NCBI GenBank assembly: GCA_900770535.1
Contig: CAAHDV010000181.1
Location: 1-9,796, forward strand
DNA from: Lachnospiraceae bacterium
Lineage (GTDB): Bacteria; Bacillota; Clostridia; Lachnospirales; Lachnospiraceae
Reading direction: 5' to 3'
DNA length: 9,796 nucleotides
Shown here: one piece after another, positions 6,939 to 9,796 of the stretch
How positions within the stretch are numbered: position 1 is the stretch's first letter
How the letters are laid out: each line of letters opens with the position of its first letter
The notes under the pieces: generated by a model
What the model was told of the DNA's origin: nothing
The model's input: only the letters and a program-made list of their open reading frames with translations
The model's database searches: none
Position numbers and translations under genes: made by a program

Positions 6939-6970
6939 CCACCGTTATTTTTTTGTAAAAATAACGGTGG
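6939..6970. promoter_or_regulatory. Candidate ModE operator (perfect inverted repeat)
   Basis: CCACCGTTATTTTT (6939-6952) and its exact reverse complement (6957-6970) flank a 4-nt spacer, a perfect 14-bp inverted repeat. The inner CGTTAT...ATAACG pair spans 24 bp. From memory, the ModE operator consensus has two CGTTATATA-like halves 6 bp apart, which also spans 24 bp; each half here matches about 7 of 9 positions. The repeat lies 76 nt upstream of the MoeA-like start and just after the xdhC terminator. I could not identify a convincing promoter next to it. It could instead act as a second RNA hairpin. Confidence 0.55.
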
Positions 6971-6976
6971 ATTTTT

Positions 6977-7009
6977 AAAACCGCCCTGCCTTCCGGCAGA
7001 CCGGCTTTT
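6977..7009 (-). terminator. Rho-independent terminator of xdhC-type gene
   Basis: On the minus strand the sequence reads AAAAGCCGG, TCTGCC, a GGAA loop, GGCAG, GGCGGTTTT. It forms a GC-rich stem of about 13 bp with one mismatch, closed by a GNRA-type loop and ending in a T run. It lies 86 nt after the XdhC-family stop and before the next gene, so xdhC is probably a separate transcript. The A run opposite the T run means it could also act on the plus strand. Confidence 0.8.
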
Positions 7010-7094
7010 CAGATTATTCTATTGTAATCCATTTTTCTGAGAAATGCAATCCATTCTCTGCATTTTTGATAGGTTTTCTAACATTTTTTTAGGT

Positions 7095-8150
7095 TTATCC
7101 CTGTTCAATCAGCACCTGCATGATGCCGCCGCAGACCATGCCTTCTTCCTCTGCCACTTTTCCGGTCATGTCCACGTGACGGATCTGGTATGCGCCGCCC
7201 CGGATCACTTCCCGGGCGTGCTGCATGAGGTTGGCCTCCGCGCAGCCGCCGCCGATCGTTCCCTGGATCATGCCGGTCTCATAGACGATCATCTTGGCTC
7301 CGGCCTTTCGCGGCGTGGAGCCTTTTGTGGTTAAAATGGTAATGATGGCCTTCTTCTGATCTGCAAATTTTTCCTCCGGCTCTGCCAGATCATGGATCAC
7401 TTCCATATCAATATCGGACTGGGAGACCCGTCTGGTTCCCTCTGCCGGTTTGCGTTTCACCTGAATAGCTTCTGCCAGAATGGCCACCGCGATCTCCTCC
7501 GGAGTTACTGCGCCGATATCCAGTCCCACCGGTGTATGGATCCAATCCAGCCACTCACGGCTGATGTCTTCTTCCTCCAGCGTATCCTTCAGTTCCCGGA
7601 CGCGCTTTCTGGAACCGATCATGCCAAGGTATGCCGTTTCCGGCTGCTTCGCCAGCGCCCGCAGGCAGACACCGTCGTGACGGTGTCCTCTGGTTAAAAG
7701 CACCACGAAATCAGAGGAATTGACGTGAAGCTTTTCGATCGCGGAATCAAAATCCATACAGAGCACCTGTTTTGCGGTTGGGAAACGCAGCTGGTTGGCA
7801 AAGGACGGCCGGTCATCGGTCACGGTTACCGCAAAACCGGTCCGGGCCGCAAACTCTGCCAGTGCCAGGGACACATGGCCGCCGCCAAAGATCAGCATGC
7901 GGTTTTCCTTGCAAAACGGCTCCGCAATCCATTTTTCCGTATGCTCATCCGCTCCAAAACCGGAAATGCAGACCTTCTTTTCAAAGGCCGCCTGCTGGGC
8001 CAGTGCCTCTGCTGCCTCCGGCTCCGCGCCTGGAACGTATATATGCTTTTCCAGCGTTCCGTCTTCCTTTAATTTTGTCAGCAGCAGCTTCTGGTTTTCC
8101 GACTGCAGGCCGGAAAGAAGCTCCCCATATACATTTTCAATCCCCATCAT
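7095..8150 (-). CDS. XdhC/CoxI-family maturation factor, swapped domain order
   Basis: This 351-aa protein belongs to the XdhC/CoxI family, which binds molybdenum cofactor and helps sulfurate and insert it into xanthine-dehydrogenase-type hydroxylases. Residues about 84-230 are the XdhC Rossmann domain: MLIFGGGHVSLALAEFAA (85-102), VTVTDDRPSFAN (108-119), YLGMIGSRKR (174-183) and TPVGLDIGAVTPEEIAVAI (206-224). Residues about 268-351 are the XdhC_CoxI domain: AIITILTTKGSTPRKAGAKM (268-287), GTIGGGCAEA (297-306) and MVCGG (338-342, with C340). In the textbook order the CoxI domain comes first; here it is last, and residues 1-80 are an unassigned N-terminal region. AAGGAG precedes the ATG at 8150, and a strong promoter lies upstream. 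The gene itself gives no clue which hydroxylase it serves, and none is in the window. Confidence 0.9.
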   Translation of the reverse strand: MMGIENVYGELLSGLQSENQKLLLTKLKEDGTLEKHIYVPGAEPEAAEALAQQAAFEKKVCISGFGADEHTEKWIAEPFCKENRMLIFGGGHVSLALAEFAARTGFAVTVTDDRPSFANQLRFPTAKQVLCMDFDSAIEKLHVNSSDFVVLLTRGHRHDGVCLRALAKQPETAYLGMIGSRKRVRELKDTLEEEDISREWLDWIHTPVGLDIGAVTPEEIAVAILAEAIQVKRKPAEGTRRVSQSDIDMEVIHDLAEPEEKFADQKKAIITILTTKGSTPRKAGAKMIVYETGMIQGTIGGGCAEANLMQHAREVIRGGAYQIRHVDMTGKVAEEEGMVCGGIMQVLIEQG

Positions 8151-8205
8151 TCACATTCTCCTTTTTACAGTACATTTTTATAGCTTGCCTGACTTATTTT
8201 CTGAT

Positions 8206-8243
8206 TATCGTTATATTTTATCAATTTTTTCGTGTTCTGTAAA
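8206..8243 (-). promoter_or_regulatory. Promoter of xdhC-type gene with ModE-like half-site
   Basis: On the minus strand a -35 TTTACA (8238-8243) and a -10 TAAAAT (8215-8220) are separated by exactly 17 nt. Each matches the sigma-A consensus at five of six positions. The -10 runs directly into TATAACGAT, which equals one half of the ModE operator consensus and would cover the start point of transcription. The partner half at the matching distance is poor apart from its CG. Confidence 0.55.
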
Positions 8244-8323
8244 CGTCATATGACTTAATTATCACAGGAAATCATGTACCCTGCCGATTTCTCACAGAAT
8301 CTAATGTAGGAAAGAGAAAAATG

Positions 8324-8332
8324 TGCTATGAT
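8324..8332 (+). promoter_or_regulatory. Possible extended -10 promoter for the M20 amidohydrolase
   Basis: TGCTATGAT fits the extended -10 form (TGn followed by TATGAT, five of six). No good -35 lies 17 nt upstream. It would give a leader of about 80 nt before the ATG at 8421. This is the best candidate on this strand in the divergent gap, not a firm call. Confidence 0.35.
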
Positions 8333-8369
8333 GATGCCATGCGACCTGAATTCTGATCAGATATTTTTC

Positions 8370-8397
8370 ATGGACAGGATTCATTGATCCAATCCAT
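8370..8397 (+). repeat. Hairpin in the leader of the M20 amidohydrolase
   Basis: ATGGA (8370-8374) pairs with TCCAT (8393-8397), and GGAT (8377-8380) with ATCC (8387-8390). This gives a 9-bp interrupted stem with a symmetric two-base internal loop and a 6-nt loop. It ends 6 nt before the GGAGG ribosome binding site (8404-8408) and leaves that site free. A regulatory role is possible but not shown. Confidence 0.35.
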
Positions 8398-8420
8398 ATC
8401 ATGGGAGGATTTCATTCCAT

Positions 8421-9746
8421 ATGAATAAGCAAAATTTTGAACGACAGTTTACATCCATCAGCGACCAGATCTGGGAATTTGCGGAGACCCGCTACCAGGA
8501 GTTCCGCTCCAGCGCTCTGCAGTCTGATTTTCTCGAAAAAGAAGGTTTTATCGTAACCCGGAATCTAGGCGGCATTGCCACCGCTTTTTCTGCCAGCTTC
8601 GGTTCCGGTCATCCGGTCATCGGGCTTTTGGGAGAGTTTGACGCGCTGCCCCGCATGAACCAGACAGCAGATGTTCCCGAAAAACAATCGGATCGCCCAG
8701 GTGAGGCAGGTCATGGCTGTGGGCATAATCTTCTGGGAACCGGCACCATGGAGGCGGCCTGTCTCATCCGTGACTGGCTCCTGCAGACCCATTCAGAAGG
8801 AACTGTCATTTACTTTGGCTGTCCGGCTGAGGAGGGCGGCGCCGGAAAAGCATTCTTAACCCGCTCCGGCTGCTTCCATGGCCTGGACTTTGCGCTGGCC
8901 TGGCACCCGGGCTCCAAAACCGGACTGATCAAAGAGGCTCTGGCCAATGTCCGTGTCATCTTCGACTTTACCGGAAAAAGTGCCCACGCTGCCGCTCATC
9001 CGGAGCTTGGCCGCTCTGCGTTAGATGCCTGTGAGCTTATGAACGTGGGCGTCAATTACCTGCGGGAGCATGTAAAAAGTGATGCCCGCATGCATTACGC
9101 CTACTTAAATGACGGCGGTGACGCACCAAACATTGTCCCGGCTTCCGCCACCCTGCTCTATGCCCTGCGCGCCCCGGAAAGCGCTTATGTAGCTGAACTT
9201 TATGAGCGGGTAGGTGATGTGGCAAAGGGCGCTGCACTCATGACAGGAACTAAAGTTTCTTACCGGACCGTCAGTGCCTATGCGGATCTACTGTCCGTTC
9301 CGGCTATGGAAAAACTGATGATGGAAGCCATGCAGAAGGCGGAAAAACCAGAGTATACGGAGGAGGATTATGCGTATGCGGCACAGTTTGCTGCTGATGA
9401 AAACTCCCCTTCCATCGACACCAACATTCTCCCTGCCGACCAGACCATCAATCTTGGCAGCACCGACGTCGGCGATGTGAGCTGGCAGATTCCCACCGGA
9501 CTCATCGGTGTGGCTACCGAAGCCACCGGCTGTGCTCTCCACACCTGGCAGATCGTTGCCCAGGGAAAGAGCCCTCTGGCCCATAAAGGGATGCACTACG
9601 CGGCGCGGATTCTGTTTGCGGCTGCAAAAAAGCTGTATGAAAGCCCGGAACTCTGTGAACAGATTCAGGAAAATTACCGGGCCGTGAAGGGGAAACGCAA
9701 TTACCACTCCATGCTTCCCGACTCTGTAAAACCCGGGGATTTTTAA
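8421..9746 (+). CDS. M20-family amidohydrolase, AbgB-like
   Basis: This 441-aa zinc hydrolase of the M20 peptidase/amidohydrolase family is closest in pattern to AbgB, the p-aminobenzoyl-glutamate hydrolase subunit. The metal-site motifs are visible: GLLGEFDALP (68-77), GHGCGHNLLGTG (97-108; H98, C100, H102), the acidic pair in GCPAEEGGAGK (E137/E138), AWHPG (H162) and ATGCALHTWQ (H374). The dimerisation (lid) domain begins near FTGKSAHAAAHPELGRSALDA (183-203). GSTDVGDVSWQIP (346-358) is typical of AbgB-type members. It probably removes an acyl or aminoacyl group from an amide in the cytoplasm; the actual substrate cannot be read from sequence. GGAGG (8404-8408) lies 12 nt before the ATG, a rather long spacing. 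It is divergent from xdhC, with no sign of a molybdenum link. No terminator follows, so it is probably cotranscribed with the next gene. Confidence 0.9.
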   Translation: MNKQNFERQFTSISDQIWEFAETRYQEFRSSALQSDFLEKEGFIVTRNLGGIATAFSASFGSGHPVIGLLGEFDALPRMNQTADVPEKQSDRPGEAGHGCGHNLLGTGTMEAACLIRDWLLQTHSEGTVIYFGCPAEEGGAGKAFLTRSGCFHGLDFALAWHPGSKTGLIKEALANVRVIFDFTGKSAHAAAHPELGRSALDACELMNVGVNYLREHVKSDARMHYAYLNDGGDAPNIVPASATLLYALRAPESAYVAELYERVGDVAKGAALMTGTKVSYRTVSAYADLLSVPAMEKLMMEAMQKAEKPEYTEEDYAYAAQFAADENSPSIDTNILPADQTINLGSTDVGDVSWQIPTGLIGVATEATGCALHTWQIVAQGKSPLAHKGMHYAARILFAAAKKLYESPELCEQIQENYRAVKGKRNYHSMLPDSVKPGDF

Positions 9747-9780
9747 TTTAATATGGAAATAAAAATAAAAGGAGCGTTTT

Positions 9781-9796
9781 ATGCCAAAAACAAATC
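9781..9796 (+). CDS. Start of a further gene (cut by the window end)
   Basis: An ATG at 9781 opens MPKTN and runs off the window. AAAAGGAG (9767-9774) lies 6 nt upstream, a strong ribosome binding site, and the gap from the amidohydrolase stop is only 34 nt with no hairpin. It is very likely the second gene of an operon with the amidohydrolase. Five codons are too few to name it; amidohydrolases of this type often sit beside a transporter or a second amidohydrolase. Confidence 0.7.

Noticed and set aside
7021..7049. Possible promoter TTGCAT, 17 nt, TACAAT on the minus strand for the operon
   Set aside because: The -35 matches only three positions and a strong terminator follows within about 15 nt of the would-be start, so it could not easily feed the operon.
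6864..7094. Moco riboswitch ahead of the cofactor operon
   Set aside because: After the terminator and the inverted repeat only about 75 nt remain before the start codon, AT-rich and without the multi-stem fold of that riboswitch.
7772..8253. Overlapping open frames on the plus strand opposite the xdhC-type gene
   Set aside because: Several frames are open at once because of base composition; only the minus frame shows conserved domains.
1..9796. CRISPR array, tRNA, rRNA or insertion sequence
   Set aside because: No regularly spaced repeats, cloverleaf, rRNA-like stretch, transposase or flanking target duplications were seen by eye.

Overview
The window looks like chromosomal DNA from a Firmicute of the class Clostridia, most likely a Lachnospiraceae-type anaerobe. 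The protein style supports this (a ModA lipoprotein with an Ala/Thr/Glu linker, strong AAGGAG/GGAGG ribosome binding sites, roughly balanced base composition), and so does the mix of molybdenum-cofactor genes with an XdhC-type maturation factor. Genus-level assignment is not possible from this sequence alone.

Layout. A short ModE-type helix-turn-helix gene (28-414, +) sits at the left edge and converges on a seven-gene minus-strand operon running from about 6863 down to 437. In transcription order the operon is: a MoeA-like molybdopterin-binding protein with a C-terminal cysteine cluster (5805-6863), moaC (5306-5803), moaA (4275-5309), a MOSC-MoaB/MogA fusion (3319-4269), modA (2385-3287), modB (1621-2307) and modC (437-1537). 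The cofactor genes are joined by tiny gaps or overlaps (1-nt gap, 4-nt overlap, 5-nt gap), as expected for translational coupling. The mod genes follow after short gaps. Upstream, and separated by a convincing rho-independent terminator (6977-7009), lies an XdhC/CoxI-family gene (7095-8150, -) with the two usual domains in swapped order. Divergent from it is an M20-family amidohydrolase of the AbgB type (8421-9746, +), followed without a terminator by the first codons of another gene (9781 onward).

How it works together. ModABC imports molybdate. MoaA and MoaC turn GTP into cyclic pyranopterin monophosphate. The MoaB/MogA half of the fusion would adenylylate molybdopterin, and the MoeA-like protein is a candidate for metal insertion or cofactor handling. 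The MOSC half and XdhC are candidates for sulfur handling and for delivering cofactor to a xanthine-dehydrogenase-type hydroxylase. MoaD, MoaE, a canonical MoeA and the hydroxylase itself are not in the window.

Regulation. Between xdhC and the operon there is a perfect 14-bp inverted repeat (6939-6970). Its CGTTAT...ATAACG core spans 24 bp, the same span as the ModE operator consensus as I recall it. A matching half-site (TATAACGAT) overlaps the predicted -10 region of xdhC. With the ModE-like gene at the other end of the operon, this suggests a small local molybdate regulon. The most unusual protein-level observations are short insertions in ModC (two spaced cysteine positions just before the Walker A loop) and in MoaA (after its C-terminal cluster), each with an inverted repeat in its DNA. 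I found no clearly new type of system; this is mainly a molybdenum uptake and cofactor locus with several atypical details.
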